A stretch of 10,131 bases of DNA, taken from Desulfobacterales bacterium. GTDB taxonomy: Bacteria > Desulfobacterota > Desulfobacteria > Desulfobacterales > JAFDCJ01. Numbering within the stretch: position 1 is the stretch's first letter; every line of letters starts with the position of its first letter. The notes below the pieces were generated by a model. The model was not told the origin of the DNA. It did no database searches and saw nothing but the letters and a program-made list of their open reading frames with translations. The DNA is taken from the NCBI GenBank assembly GCA_020345785.1, contig CP070771.1, positions 3,272,452-3,282,582 on the forward strand, read 5' to 3'. The position numbers and the translations under genes are program-made. Below, one piece after another: positions 1 through 6,490 of the stretch.

Positions 1-6
1 CAAATC

Positions 7-34
7 TTCAATATTCAATCTTCAATGTTCATTA
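7..34. repeat. TTCAATN heptamer tandem repeat
   Basis: Four consecutive 7-nt units in perfect register: TTCAATA, TTCAATC, TTCAATG, TTCATTA. The block lies just downstream of the hmcE stop codon, in what is probably the hmcE-hmcF spacer. The window edge cuts the gap, so a facing partner array cannot be seen. No coding is evident. Confidence 0.75.
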
Positions 35-42
35 TTTGCAAG

Positions 43-720
43 CTACCACGCGATACCCTTGTTCTTCATGCCGCCGCGTTTGATGCCGTAATCCATGCCC
101 AGCTGGGCCCGCGAAAGAAAGAAAAGAACGAAATGAGACAGCTTGGTAAAGGGTATCGCCACCAGAAAAATTTCACCACAAATAATGTGGGCGACAATCC
201 AGAAATAGTAATCTGCGGCCCGGTGATAAGCAATAAAACCTGTGATAAACGGAGCGACTGCGATGGCCAAAAGCAGGTAGTCGTAGGCCGTCGTGATCAA
301 TCTGACCTCCGGCAGGGCAATGCGGCGCAAGATCAAAAAGACCACAGACACAATGACGAGGATTGTAAAAAAATCCGCCACCCCTTCAGGCAGTGTCCAC
401 AAGCCGAATCCCCAGCTTTCCTTGAGCACAATGTTGTGCCCCAGCAGGAAAATCGGTGTCAGCAGCAGACCGATGTGCATCACAAAAACCCAGAGCGTAA
501 ACCAGGGATTGTTGCGCCAGCTGCGCGTCCCGTAAGGAAACAACCAGAATAGAATGGAACGTGCGGCGCCTCTTACGCCATAAGAAGTATTGACGGAGTA
601 CGTCACCCGGTCAAGCTTCCAATCAAGCCCTTTAATGTACAGGACGGTTCGGACAATCAAACCAATGAAAAAGATGCCGAATGCCAGCCAGGCCAGAGGG
701 CCGGTTACAAACTCATACAT
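43..720 (-). CDS. hmcE: Hmc complex cytochrome b-type membrane subunit HmcE (NarI-like)
   Basis: This 225-residue integral membrane protein belongs to the nitrate reductase gamma (NarI)/DsrM-like family and probably carries b haems that move electrons across the membrane in the Hmc complex. About five hydrophobic segments are visible, near residues 9-29, 73-98, 114-132, 147-165 and 171-197. Candidate haem ligands are H82, H95, H178 and H196. The 18-residue gap between H178 and H196 matches the spacing of the second histidine pair in E. coli NarI as I recall it, while the first pair is 13 apart. The start at 720 has a strong ribosome binding site (AAGGAG, 6 nt upstream). It follows hmcD after a 62-nt gap on the same strand. 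The length is close to what I recall for HmcE of Desulfovibrio vulgaris. The HmcE assignment rests on family features plus position in the cluster. Confidence 0.88.
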   Translation of the reverse strand: MYEFVTGPLAWLAFGIFFIGLIVRTVLYIKGLDWKLDRVTYSVNTSYGVRGAARSILFWLFPYGTRSWRNNPWFTLWVFVMHIGLLLTPIFLLGHNIVLKESWGFGLWTLPEGVADFFTILVIVSVVFLILRRIALPEVRLITTAYDYLLLAIAVAPFITGFIAYHRAADYYFWIVAHIICGEIFLVAIPFTKLSHFVLFFLSRAQLGMDYGIKRGGMKNKGIAW

Positions 721-782
721 GTTTTACTCCTTACATTCTATTATACCGTCTTTCATGCGACAACTTCAAAATATAAATTTTG

Positions 783-917
783 CTATTCTTCGTCATCTCG
801 ATCGGTCAGAAAACGATACCACAATGTTATGGCAACAAGCGCCCCCACGATTAAAATATAGGTAATGCTTTCGGTGCGAAACATATATTCCTGTAATGTG
901 TGAATGGTACTTTCCAT
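783..917 (-). CDS. hmcD: Hmc complex small membrane subunit HmcD-like microprotein
   Basis: This 44-residue reading frame starts with ATG at 917 and ends with TAG at 783-785. The start is preceded by an AGGGTG ribosome binding site about 6 nt upstream. The product begins MESTIHTLQEYMFRTES, has one hydrophobic helix near residues 18-34 (ITYILIVGALVAITLW), and ends in a charged, acidic tail (TDRDDEE). Desulfovibrio hmc operons have a tiny membrane protein, HmcD, between hmcC and hmcE, and this frame has the same position, size and topology. It probably stabilises or assembles the membrane arm, but its role is not known. It is short enough to be missed by automatic gene callers. The identification rests on synteny and topology, not on a recognised domain. 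Confidence 0.78.
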   Translation of the reverse strand: MESTIHTLQEYMFRTESITYILIVGALVAITLWYRFLTDRDDEE

Positions 918-1112
918 CTTGTCACCCTGAAATGCTGCTCGATTTACTTTTCAAATTTCAATCCGATAGGTCCTGAGCTATGAATCCCTGAAATGGCTAA
1001 ATTGCGTAAAATGCCTAAAATTAGTGATGTTAATCATTTTATAATGAGGAATCCCGGTTTCAGGATACCGCAAATCCAGTTTATCAGTTATTAGCGTTTA
1101 ACATCTTCACTT

Positions 1113-1147
1113 CCTGACACCTGACATCTGAAACCCTATACCTGTAG
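1113..1147. repeat. YCTGNNN heptamer block (5 units)
   Basis: Five in-register 7-nt units: CCTGACA, CCTGACA, TCTGAAA, CCCTATA, CCTGTAG (the fourth is off-consensus). The same word family forms the long array at 8075-8207 upstream of pntAA, so two unrelated spacers about 7 kb apart share it. Confidence 0.65.
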
Positions 1148-1153
1148 AAGCAT

Positions 1154-1187
1154 GTTATCAGGAAAAGGCCTCTGAGGGCCTGATAAC
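1154..1187. repeat. Stem-loop in hmcC-hmcD spacer
   Basis: GTTATCAGG (1154-1162) pairs perfectly with CCTGATAAC (1179-1187) around a 16-nt loop that can itself pair partly (GGCCTC with GAGG). There is no T-tract on the minus-strand exit side, so it does not look like a standard intrinsic terminator. A role in mRNA stability or attenuation is possible. Confidence 0.6.
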
Positions 1188-1225
1188 CAATAACTGATAA
1201 CTAATAACTGATAACTAATAACCAA
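1184..1225. repeat. TAACYRA heptamer tandem repeat (6 units)
   Basis: Six consecutive 7-nt units in register: TAACCAA, TAACTGA, TAACTAA, TAACTGA, TAACTAA, TAACCAA. The array is itself near-symmetrical in unit order and stops 3 nt before the hmcC stop codon. Confidence 0.85.
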
Positions 1226-1228
1226 AAA

Positions 1229-2401
1229 CTAGTGCTCCTCCGGGTAATCCGGATGCGCATACAAAATCGGCATCCGGCTTACGATAAATCGAAAGGCAAT
1301 GATTCCAACCGTTACCAGAAAGACGGAAATACCGATTTCCATCCAATGCGGGAAATACCGCTCACTGGACGGCAGGTGCCAGTTAAAGGCTACCAGACAG
1401 ATGTTGAACCTGTTGATGATAATACCGACGACGGTCCACGCGGCCGTCCATTTAATCATTGTAATTTTCTTTTCGCGCACCCCGATGGCATAAAAAAAAC
1501 ACGGCAGGGCCACAAAGCCCAGTATTTCCACCAGGAACCACAGCCCGTAGGAAGTGCCCAGCAAATGCCAGTTGTTGCCTTCCGAGACTCCGATCACTTT
1601 GATAATGAAGTAACCGGCCAAGACCAACGATGCAGCTTTGCCGAATCCCAGTACGACGTCGTCCTTTTCTTTTAAATGGGCCTCGTCCATTTTATCGGCA
1701 AAATACCGATGAGACAGCGTACCTTCGAAGATGACCATCGAAAGCCCGGCAATAATGCTGGAGACAAAGAAAAATACCGGCAAATAAGGCGAATACCAGA
1801 GGGGATGCAGTTTCGAAGGCGCGATTAAAAAAAGCGCTCCCAGCGACGACTGGTGAAGGGTAGACAGGACGACGCCGAAGATCGTCAAAAGCAGCGTCAG
1901 TTTGACGACGATGCTGCGGGCCCTTTTCAGACCGAGCCACTCCATGGCCGCCGGCGAAAATTCAATGAATAACACGGTGAGATAAAGGGCCACACAGGCG
2001 GCTACTTCAAAAAGCAATGAAGTAGTTCCCTGCTGGACAATAAACGGGTACGGCAGACGCCAGGGGCGGCCGACATCATAATTAAGCGCCACCACAACCA
2101 GGGCATAGCCCAGAAAGCCGGTAAGTATGGCAGGTCTGACCGCTGAATGATATTTCTTCATACCGAATATGTAGACGGCGGCGGATGTCACGTACCCCCC
2201 GGCGGCCAGCGCAACGCCGACCAGCAGATCAAAACCGATCCAGATGCCCCATGGGTTGTTGTTGGACAGGTTGGTGACCGCCCCCAGTCCTTTGGTAAAG
2301 CGCAGCACCGTAATAAAAAGACCAATGATCACAATGATTCCGGCAACAATATTAAACGGCGTTAAATAAGATTTGCCGGCGGTCGTAGCTTGATCAGACA
2401 T
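1229..2401 (-). CDS. hmcC: Hmc complex NrfD/PsrC-type membrane subunit HmcC
   Basis: This 390-residue polytopic protein of the NrfD/PsrC (polysulfide reductase NrfD) family is probably the quinone-interacting or electron-conducting membrane anchor for the exported ferredoxin HmcB. About ten hydrophobic segments can be followed, from near residue 17 to 375. Family-like features include the NNNPWGIWIGFDLLVGVALA stretch near residues 47-66 and the DVGRPWR motif near 109-115. The start ATG overlaps the hmcB stop by one base (TGATG at 2401), which indicates translational coupling and fixes the start. Family members are close to 400 residues, so it looks full length. The short C-terminal tail (YAHPDYPEEH) is hydrophilic. 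It is assigned to HmcC because its neighbours are HmcB upstream and HmcD/E downstream. Confidence 0.92.
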   Translation of the reverse strand: MSDQATTAGKSYLTPFNIVAGIIVIIGLFITVLRFTKGLGAVTNLSNNNPWGIWIGFDLLVGVALAAGGYVTSAAVYIFGMKKYHSAVRPAILTGFLGYALVVVALNYDVGRPWRLPYPFIVQQGTTSLLFEVAACVALYLTVLFIEFSPAAMEWLGLKRARSIVVKLTLLLTIFGVVLSTLHQSSLGALFLIAPSKLHPLWYSPYLPVFFFVSSIIAGLSMVIFEGTLSHRYFADKMDEAHLKEKDDVVLGFGKAASLVLAGYFIIKVIGVSEGNNWHLLGTSYGLWFLVEILGFVALPCFFYAIGVREKKITMIKWTAAWTVVGIIINRFNICLVAFNWHLPSSERYFPHWMEIGISVFLVTVGIIAFRFIVSRMPILYAHPDYPEEH

Positions 2402-3504
2402 CAGGCATCCTCCTCGCTTGACTTCTTATCTGTATCTTCTGCCTGGGTATCGGAAGCGCTTTCTTCAGCGGCTTTGGCTGCTTCTTCCAGTGCCTTGCTG
2501 ACAGCGGCTTCGATGGCTTTGGCTTTTTGTTTTTCTGCAAATTCCATTGCTTCGGTCATCTTGGCTTTCGCTTCTGCCTGCGCTTTTTCCAATGCGGCTG
2601 CTACGGCCTGCGCCTTTTCCTGCTGCTCAATTTTTTCCTTCCTCTTGTTAATGGCATAGATTCCCGTAAGCAGAACCGGCCAGAGTCCGACGACAACCGG
2701 CACACCGCTCAGCGCGCCGGAGGTGAGCTTGGGTGCCGGTGTCACCCCGAGGTCTTCTCTCATTCCGACCTCTTTAAATGGAACGGCGGAAAGGTATAGC
2801 CAGCTGGTGCCCCCCATTTCATTCTCGCCGTATATGTGATCCACGTAACGCTCCGGAAACCTGCGGATCCGCTCGCGCCCGACCCGCAATAAATCCTCGC
2901 GCTTGCCAAAGGTCAGTGCTTCGGTGGGGCAGGCTTCCACGCAGCCGGGCAGCAATCCCTCAACGATCCGCGGATAACACAATGTGCACTTCATAATCCG
3001 GGGTGAAAACGCATTATTGTATTCGTAGGCCGGTATTTCAAAGGGGCAGGCAATCATACAGTACCGGCATCCCACGCAAATCGAGGCATCATAGGTTACC
3101 GCACCGGTCTCGGTTTTGGTGAACGCCCGCACAAAGCAGGCCGATGCGCAGGCAGGCTCCAGACAGTGGTTGCACTGGACCTTGCGATACAGCGGCCTTT
3201 CGGCGCCGTTCGCATTATCGTAGCGGTTGACAATGGTGTAGGCTTTGGCCGTGGTTCGACGTTCGGTATCCAGCACGCCAAGATCACTGAAGGCCAGGTC
3301 CGGTTCCGGCAGCTCGTTGACCCGGTTGCAGCCTTCTTCACATTTGCGGCAGCCGATGCACCGGGTACTGTCAAACAGAACGCCGCTGCTTTGCGGAAAA
3401 CCGGTAAAATGCTTGTTGGAAGCAGCACCTGCGGTCTTGCCCAATGCGGTACCTAAACCGGCAGCGCCCAGCCAGCCAAGAAACTTTCTGCGTGAAATGG
3501 ACAT
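2401..3504 (-). CDS. hmcB: Hmc complex Tat-exported four-cluster ferredoxin subunit HmcB
   Basis: This 367-residue iron-sulfur protein should relay electrons between the periplasmic cytochrome HmcA and the membrane subunits. It starts with a twin-arginine signal ([10 protein letters not shown], residues 4-13). Sixteen cysteines form four [4Fe-4S] sites: C49/52/55/59, C111/114/119/123, C143/146/149/153 and C173/176/188/192. One membrane helix follows near residues 265-285, ended by NKRKEK, and then a long Ala/Glu/Lys-rich probable coiled coil (about 287-350) and an acidic tail. With a Tat-exported N-terminus, that tail should lie in the cytoplasm. A GAGG ribosome binding site precedes the start at 3504. 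A 260-bp spacer separates it from hmcA, and its stop overlaps the hmcC start. It resembles the DsrO/HmcB group; HmcB is chosen from the C-terminal helix and the cluster context. Confidence 0.92.
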   Translation of the reverse strand: MSISRRKFLGWLGAAGLGTALGKTAGAASNKHFTGFPQSSGVLFDSTRCIGCRKCEEGCNRVNELPEPDLAFSDLGVLDTERRTTAKAYTIVNRYDNANGAERPLYRKVQCNHCLEPACASACFVRAFTKTETGAVTYDASICVGCRYCMIACPFEIPAYEYNNAFSPRIMKCTLCYPRIVEGLLPGCVEACPTEALTFGKREDLLRVGRERIRRFPERYVDHIYGENEMGGTSWLYLSAVPFKEVGMREDLGVTPAPKLTSGALSGVPVVVGLWPVLLTGIYAINKRKEKIEQQEKAQAVAAALEKAQAEAKAKMTEAMEFAEKQKAKAIEAAVSKALEEAAKAAEESASDTQAEDTDKKSSEEDA

Positions 3505-3535
3505 ACATTTACCTCTAGCTTTATGGTGGTTATCA

Positions 3536-3755
3536 GGTTCAAGGTTCAGCGTTCAGGGTTGCCTTAAATAACAAGCCTATAGCAATATTAAATTCAGGCA
3601 TTCTCTCTTCAGAGGCCGCGAATTAACAGTTCCAACTTTATCATGATACGCTGAAAACATGCCGCACGGAAACCAGGCCCCAGAACCTTGAACCTCTAAA
3701 CCCCGAACCTCGAGACCCTGAACCTCTGAACCCCTGAACCCTGAACCTCTGAACC
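3536..3755. repeat. Facing GGTTCA/TGAACC arrays, long imperfect inverted repeat between hmcA and hmcB
   Basis: The left arm (3536-3558) has heptamers GGTTCAA, GGTTCAG, CGTTCAG. The right arm (3732-3755) is its reverse complement with 22 matching positions, one mismatch and one inserted base. The arms are separated by 173 bp. Because the units repeat, several pairing registers are possible. In the hmc transcript this could form a stem between hmcA and hmcB. No gene is supportable between the arms. Confidence 0.8.
3718..3755. repeat. CTGAACC tandem repeat (5 units)
   Basis: CTGAACC occurs at 3718, 3726, 3734, 3741 and 3749, a period of 8, 8, 7 and 8 nt. Weaker units extend left to about 3688. 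The array lies directly downstream of the hmcA stop codon (10 nt). Short open frames through it give Gly/Val/Gln-rich repeats that are a by-product of the array, not genes. Confidence 0.85.
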
Positions 3756-3764
3756 CAAAGCATA

Positions 3765-5357
3765 TCAAGTTCTTTTGGCATGACATGCCGTACAATCGGT
3801 TTCAACCGGTTTTTTAATTCCCATCGCTTCATGGCATTCCATGCATTGTCGGTGATAAGCGGCCATCAATCCCGGTTTGAAGGGGTCCTTATCGTTAAAC
3901 GGTTTGCCGTGGCAGCTGACACAGCGCGGGGGCTTTGTGGAGGCCGGGCTGTTATGATGGCAACCCTGGCAAACCGTTCCTTTTTCATGGTGAAAGTAAT
4001 TCGCCAGTTTGTTCGTGCTGATGTTGTTAACCATCGCTAAAACGATCTTGCGGTGGGGCAGCTTAACCGGCTCATATTGGTTCATCAGAATTTTGATGTC
4101 GACCGTTTCCGGTATATCTTCGGCATCGTAAGTGCGGGTAACGGCCTCGCGGTTTTCAAGAGCTCGGGCGGCCGCCGTCTTTGCTTCGACCTGCGTGCCG
4201 CCGCCGAGGGCGATCTGCGAAGGCGGCACCATGTGGCAGTTCAGACAGGAGGAAGTTCCCTCCTCGCGCTTACGCTCAAAGGAGGTATGGCAGCCGGCGC
4301 AAGCGGTATCGGACTGTCGGGCCTCATGGCATCCCATGCAGCTTTGGTCAACGTTGCGTTGATGCATGGCCTGCTCGAGTTTTACAAATTTGCCGTCCTT
4401 GGCGCCGTAAAGCGTGTGGCAGTCATTGCAGGCCTTCAGATTGGCGTGGTGGCAGACCCGGCAAGTATCATTATAGGCTTCGTGGGCTTTATGATTAAAT
4501 GGTACCAGGTGCATACGGGTACCCGGGTTTGATTCTGCCCGGTCTTCCTTGCCGGACCTGACAAACACGAAATCCGGCTGGTTGACCTGCATGCGCGGCG
4601 CGTTTTCAACGCGTGCAATCAATTTTTGCTGATCCGCATCATGGCAGCCGTAGCACCTGACCGGACCGGCGCTTTCATTTTTTGCCAGTGTTTTACTATG
4701 ACAATTCACACAGCCAGTGTGGGAAGCCAGCCGCAGGGAGATGCGGTTATCTTCGGTCTTTTCCTGATGACAATACCGGCAGGTGCCCTCCTCACCTTTG
4801 GCATAGTAAAGCGTTTTGGTAGCCTCGTTGTATACGTGATGACAATTCTCACATTTGTCGGCCTGGGCTTTCGTGTGACGGTAGTGCAAAGACTTATCCA
4901 TGCCGATCGGTTGCCAGGAAGACACGACTCCGACATCGTCTTTGTGGCATTCACCGCAGACCACCGGACCGCTTTTTTCCTTATTGGCCGCGGTTTCCTT
5001 GTGGCAGCTGATGCAGTTGGTATGGTATATATCCATCACTTCCTCTTTGGCCGTATTTTGCAGCCGCAGGAATTTGGTGGACATAAGGTTATCTTGGGAC
5101 AGGTGACAGGCAGAACAGTCTTTGTTCTTGTTTTCCAGCGCTTCCGTGTGCTTCTGGTGAAGATATGTGACCGGTGGTCTTGTCAGCTTGCCGAAGACAC
5201 GCATTGAATCGATGCGAATAATATCCGCCCGACTTTCCAGTGTCTTTTGCGGCGGCGTTTTCACTCCAAAAACCGCTGGGCTGCCTATTAAAAAAGAGGC
5301 CATGACGAATGTGATGAAAATAGCAGTCCAGCGAATCAATGATCTTCCCTTCTCCAT
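3765..5357 (-). CDS. hmcA: High-molecular-weight 16-haem cytochrome c HmcA
   Basis: This periplasmic electron carrier of the Hmc complex accepts electrons from hydrogenase/cytochrome c3-type donors and passes them to the membrane subunits. In 530 residues there are exactly 16 CxxCH haem motifs, with first Cys at 81, 115, 134, 169, 193, 216, 235, 299, 310, 340, 353, 371, 463, 479, 505 and 522. They fall in blocks of 7, 5 and 4, separated by haem-free linkers at about 240-298 and 376-462. Sixteen haems and roughly 540 residues match Desulfovibrio HmcA and distinguish it from the nine-haem NhcA and eight-haem OhcA. A Sec-type signal peptide is visible (KGRSLIR followed by a hydrophobic run to about residue 26). 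The start at 5357 has an AAGGA site 8 nt upstream and lies 32 nt after the rrf2 stop, so the two are probably co-transcribed. Confidence 0.93.
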   Translation of the reverse strand: MEKGRSLIRWTAIFITFVMASFLIGSPAVFGVKTPPQKTLESRADIIRIDSMRVFGKLTRPPVTYLHQKHTEALENKNKDCSACHLSQDNLMSTKFLRLQNTAKEEVMDIYHTNCISCHKETAANKEKSGPVVCGECHKDDVGVVSSWQPIGMDKSLHYRHTKAQADKCENCHHVYNEATKTLYYAKGEEGTCRYCHQEKTEDNRISLRLASHTGCVNCHSKTLAKNESAGPVRCYGCHDADQQKLIARVENAPRMQVNQPDFVFVRSGKEDRAESNPGTRMHLVPFNHKAHEAYNDTCRVCHHANLKACNDCHTLYGAKDGKFVKLEQAMHQRNVDQSCMGCHEARQSDTACAGCHTSFERKREEGTSSCLNCHMVPPSQIALGGGTQVEAKTAAARALENREAVTRTYDAEDIPETVDIKILMNQYEPVKLPHRKIVLAMVNNISTNKLANYFHHEKGTVCQGCHHNSPASTKPPRCVSCHGKPFNDKDPFKPGLMAAYHRQCMECHEAMGIKKPVETDCTACHAKRT

Positions 5358-5389
5358 GTCTGATATCCTTACCTGTTTTCGAAAAAAAA

Positions 5390-5836
5390 TTAACTCGGTT
5401 TTTGCGTTTTTCTGCTGATCCGCTTCTCGTTGTTCAACAGATCCTGAATCGTCGTGCTGTCATAAATATTGAAGATCGCCGCATTGACTTGATTCCACAT
5501 CGATGCAAAAGCACATTTGCCGCTGAAGGGACAATTGGTTTTGGACACGCATGCCACACAATGATCCGCGCTGGTGGGCTTTTCCATAAAGCGCAAAACA
5601 TCCCCGACGCTGATCTTATCCGGAGGGCGGGTCAGGTAATACCCACCGTAAAAACCGCGCTTGGAATCCACCAGGCCGCTGCCTTTCAACTGGCTCAGGA
5701 TAACTTCCAGAAACCGCAGCGGGATGGCCTGGACTTCGGCGATTTCAGAAATCTTTTTAGGGCCTTTCCCCCTGTGCTTGGCAAGTTCGAAAATGGCCCG
5801 CAGTGCGTATTGATTTTTTTTGGGTGTAATCGGCAT
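5390..5836 (-). CDS. rrf2: Rrf2-family transcriptional regulator with iron-sulfur-type cysteine cluster
   Basis: This 148-residue winged-helix regulator has the recognition-helix region near residues 29-50 (ISEIAEVQAIPLRFLEVIL) and the family wing motif RGFYGGYYLTRPP near 60-72. Four cysteines, C93, C96, C102 and C108, include the C-x5-C-x5-C spacing that binds a [2Fe-2S] or [4Fe-4S] cluster in IscR, NsrR and relatives, so a redox, iron or NO signal is likely. In D. vulgaris the family founder, Rrf2, represses hmc and its gene sits at the far end of that operon; here it is at the promoter-proximal end. The start at 5836 is the first in-frame ATG after the operator region; the ribosome binding site is weak (GGGAT, about 9 nt upstream). 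Another ATG at 5853 is out of frame. It probably controls itself and hmcA-F through the repeats at 5867-5940. Confidence 0.9.
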   Translation of the reverse strand: MPITPKKNQYALRAIFELAKHRGKGPKKISEIAEVQAIPLRFLEVILSQLKGSGLVDSKRGFYGGYYLTRPPDKISVGDVLRFMEKPTSADHCVACVSKTNCPFSGKCAFASMWNQVNAAIFNIYDSTTIQDLLNNEKRISRKTQKPS

Positions 5837-5866
5837 AATCGAGGATCCCGCATTTTTCCTTTAACG

Positions 5867-5940
5867 AGCGGGCACCTTCTTGACCTTTTTTGTCAAGATA
5901 CTTGTCGACCTTTTTTGTCAAGAAAACGCCCGCTTGTCAA
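5867..5940 (-). promoter_or_regulatory. Candidate rrf2/hmc promoter with tandem dyad operator
   Basis: A perfect 17-bp direct repeat, GACCTTTTTTGTCAAGA, occurs at 5882-5898 and 5907-5923 (25-bp period). The first copy lies in an inverted repeat, CTTGAC-N7-GTCAAG (5879-5897). The region is also symmetrical as a whole about 5900.5: AGCGGGC (5867-5873), 5 nt, CTTGAC ... GTCAAG, 5 nt, GCCCGCT (5928-5934). A third CTTGTCAA half-site follows at 5933-5940. On the minus strand TTGACA (5921-5916) and TATCTT (5900-5895) could be a promoter with a short 15-nt spacer, placing the operator over it. The position, about 45-100 bp upstream of rrf2, suits autoregulation and control of the operon. The repeats are seen; binding by Rrf2 is inference. 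Confidence 0.6.
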
Positions 5941-6064
5941 TATTTTTTTGAAATTTTTTCTAATTTTTTTTATTAATTATTTTAGATACTTAAAGAATAA
6001 AATGTAGTCAAAATTTCATACCAAAATGGTAGGAATCGGAAAAAAATACTGATCGAATTAATGG

Positions 6065-6174
6065 GGATAAGGTACAAAGTTAAATGTATAAGTTGTAAGA
6101 CAAAGGCGCACGGTAAAAGGGAAAGGCATGACGGAAAGGTGTAAGGTATAGGGGAACGATTATAGGCTGTAAGG
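6065..6174. repeat. Purine-rich heptamer array (TGTAAGG-like)
   Basis: From 6065 to 6120 the sequence splits into 7-nt units such as GGATAAG, GTACAAA, GTTAAAT, GTATAAG, TTGTAAG, ACAAAGG, CGCACGG, TAAAAGG. After a register slip the pattern resumes with GGAAAGG, TGTAAGG, TATAGGG (6133-6153) and TATAGGC, TGTAAGG (6161-6174). The units are more degenerate than in the other spacers. No facing inverted array was seen. Confidence 0.5.
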
Positions 6175-6405
6175 AGAAAAACGACTATCGTAAAGCACAG
6201 GACTCAAGATTTAAGACTGACGTACGCGACCACCAACAGAGCTGGGGTATGGGGAGATGGATGCTACGCTGGCGGACACGATTAGATCACAAAAAATTAT
6301 CCAAATTTCTTTATTTTATCTCCATTCGTATGCCATCGGCATCGTTATAAGTTTGCACGAGCAAAAAATACTCCCGCGGTAGTGGTCAAACCTTTTGAAT
6401 TCTTT

Positions 6406-6418
6406 CCGGCATAGCCGG
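6406..6418. repeat. Short REP-like hairpin
   Basis: CCGGC (6406-6410) and GCCGG (6414-6418) form a perfect 5-bp stem around ATA, downstream of hsp20 and its terminator. It resembles the core of REP-type palindromes, but I see only one copy here and no transposase gene nearby. Confidence 0.35.
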
Positions 6419-6452
6419 TGGCTTATGAATGGAGTCATCTGATTCCAGGAAC

Positions 6453-6490
6453 AAAAAAAGCAGAGCGCTTGTAACGCCCTGCTTTTATTT
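6453..6490. terminator. Bidirectional intrinsic terminator after hsp20
   Basis: AAAAGCAG (6456-6463) pairs with CTGCTTTT (6479-6486). After one A-C mismatch the stem continues GCG/CGC, closing a 7-nt loop. On the minus strand it is followed by a run of seven T, which suits termination of hsp20 ending 24 nt upstream. The plus side also has a T-rich exit (TTTTATTTATTTT). Confidence 0.85.

Larger units (their letters stand above)
1081..1214. repeat. 14-bp perfect inverted repeat in hmcC-hmcD spacer
   Basis: TTATCAGTTATTAG at 1081-1094 is the exact reverse complement of CTAATAACTGATAA at 1201-1214. The arms are 106 bp apart, and a second hairpin (1154-1187) lies between them. The right arm is part of the TAACYRA heptamer array. 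Confidence 0.8.
918..1228. other. hmcC-hmcD spacer, non-coding and repeat-rich
   Basis: This 311-bp gap inside the operon holds no supportable gene. It contains a run of 9-nt units at 988-1023 (CTGAAATGG, CTAAATTGC, GTAAAATGC, CTAAAATTA), a YCTGNNN heptamer block, a TAACYRA heptamer block, a stem-loop and a 14-bp inverted repeat, the last four listed separately. I saw no clear promoter on the minus strand. The transcript may fold strongly here, which could set hmcD-E output relative to hmcA-C; that is inference. Confidence 0.7.

Noticed and set aside
25..552. Plus-strand open frame of 175 codons
   Set aside because: It lies antisense to hmcE, has Gln/Asn/Lys-rich composition without any domain, and no ribosome binding site.
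1154..1187. Intrinsic terminator within the hmc operon
   Set aside because: The stem is sound but there is no T-tract on the minus-strand exit side, and the genes on either side belong to the same complex.
1113..1225. CRISPR-like array in the hmcC-hmcD spacer
   Set aside because: The units are 7 nt and directly contiguous, with no spacers of constant length and no cas genes; this is a short tandem repeat.
3577..3832. Two minus-strand frames with Gly/Val/Gln-rich repeats (GFRGS-type)
   Set aside because: The peptide pattern is the direct translation of the CTGAACC array in two frames; one frame also overlaps the end of hmcA. No ribosome binding site or family features.
4053..5207. Long plus-strand frames (159 and 193 codons) opposite hmcA
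   Set aside because: They are antisense to the 16-haem cytochrome, whose haem motifs are unambiguous; their hydrophobic look comes from the complement of the cytochrome codons.
5339..6007. Plus-strand frame of 222 codons opposite rrf2 and its upstream region
   Set aside because: Antisense to a clear Rrf2-family gene and running through the operator repeats and an AT-rich spacer; no domain recognised.
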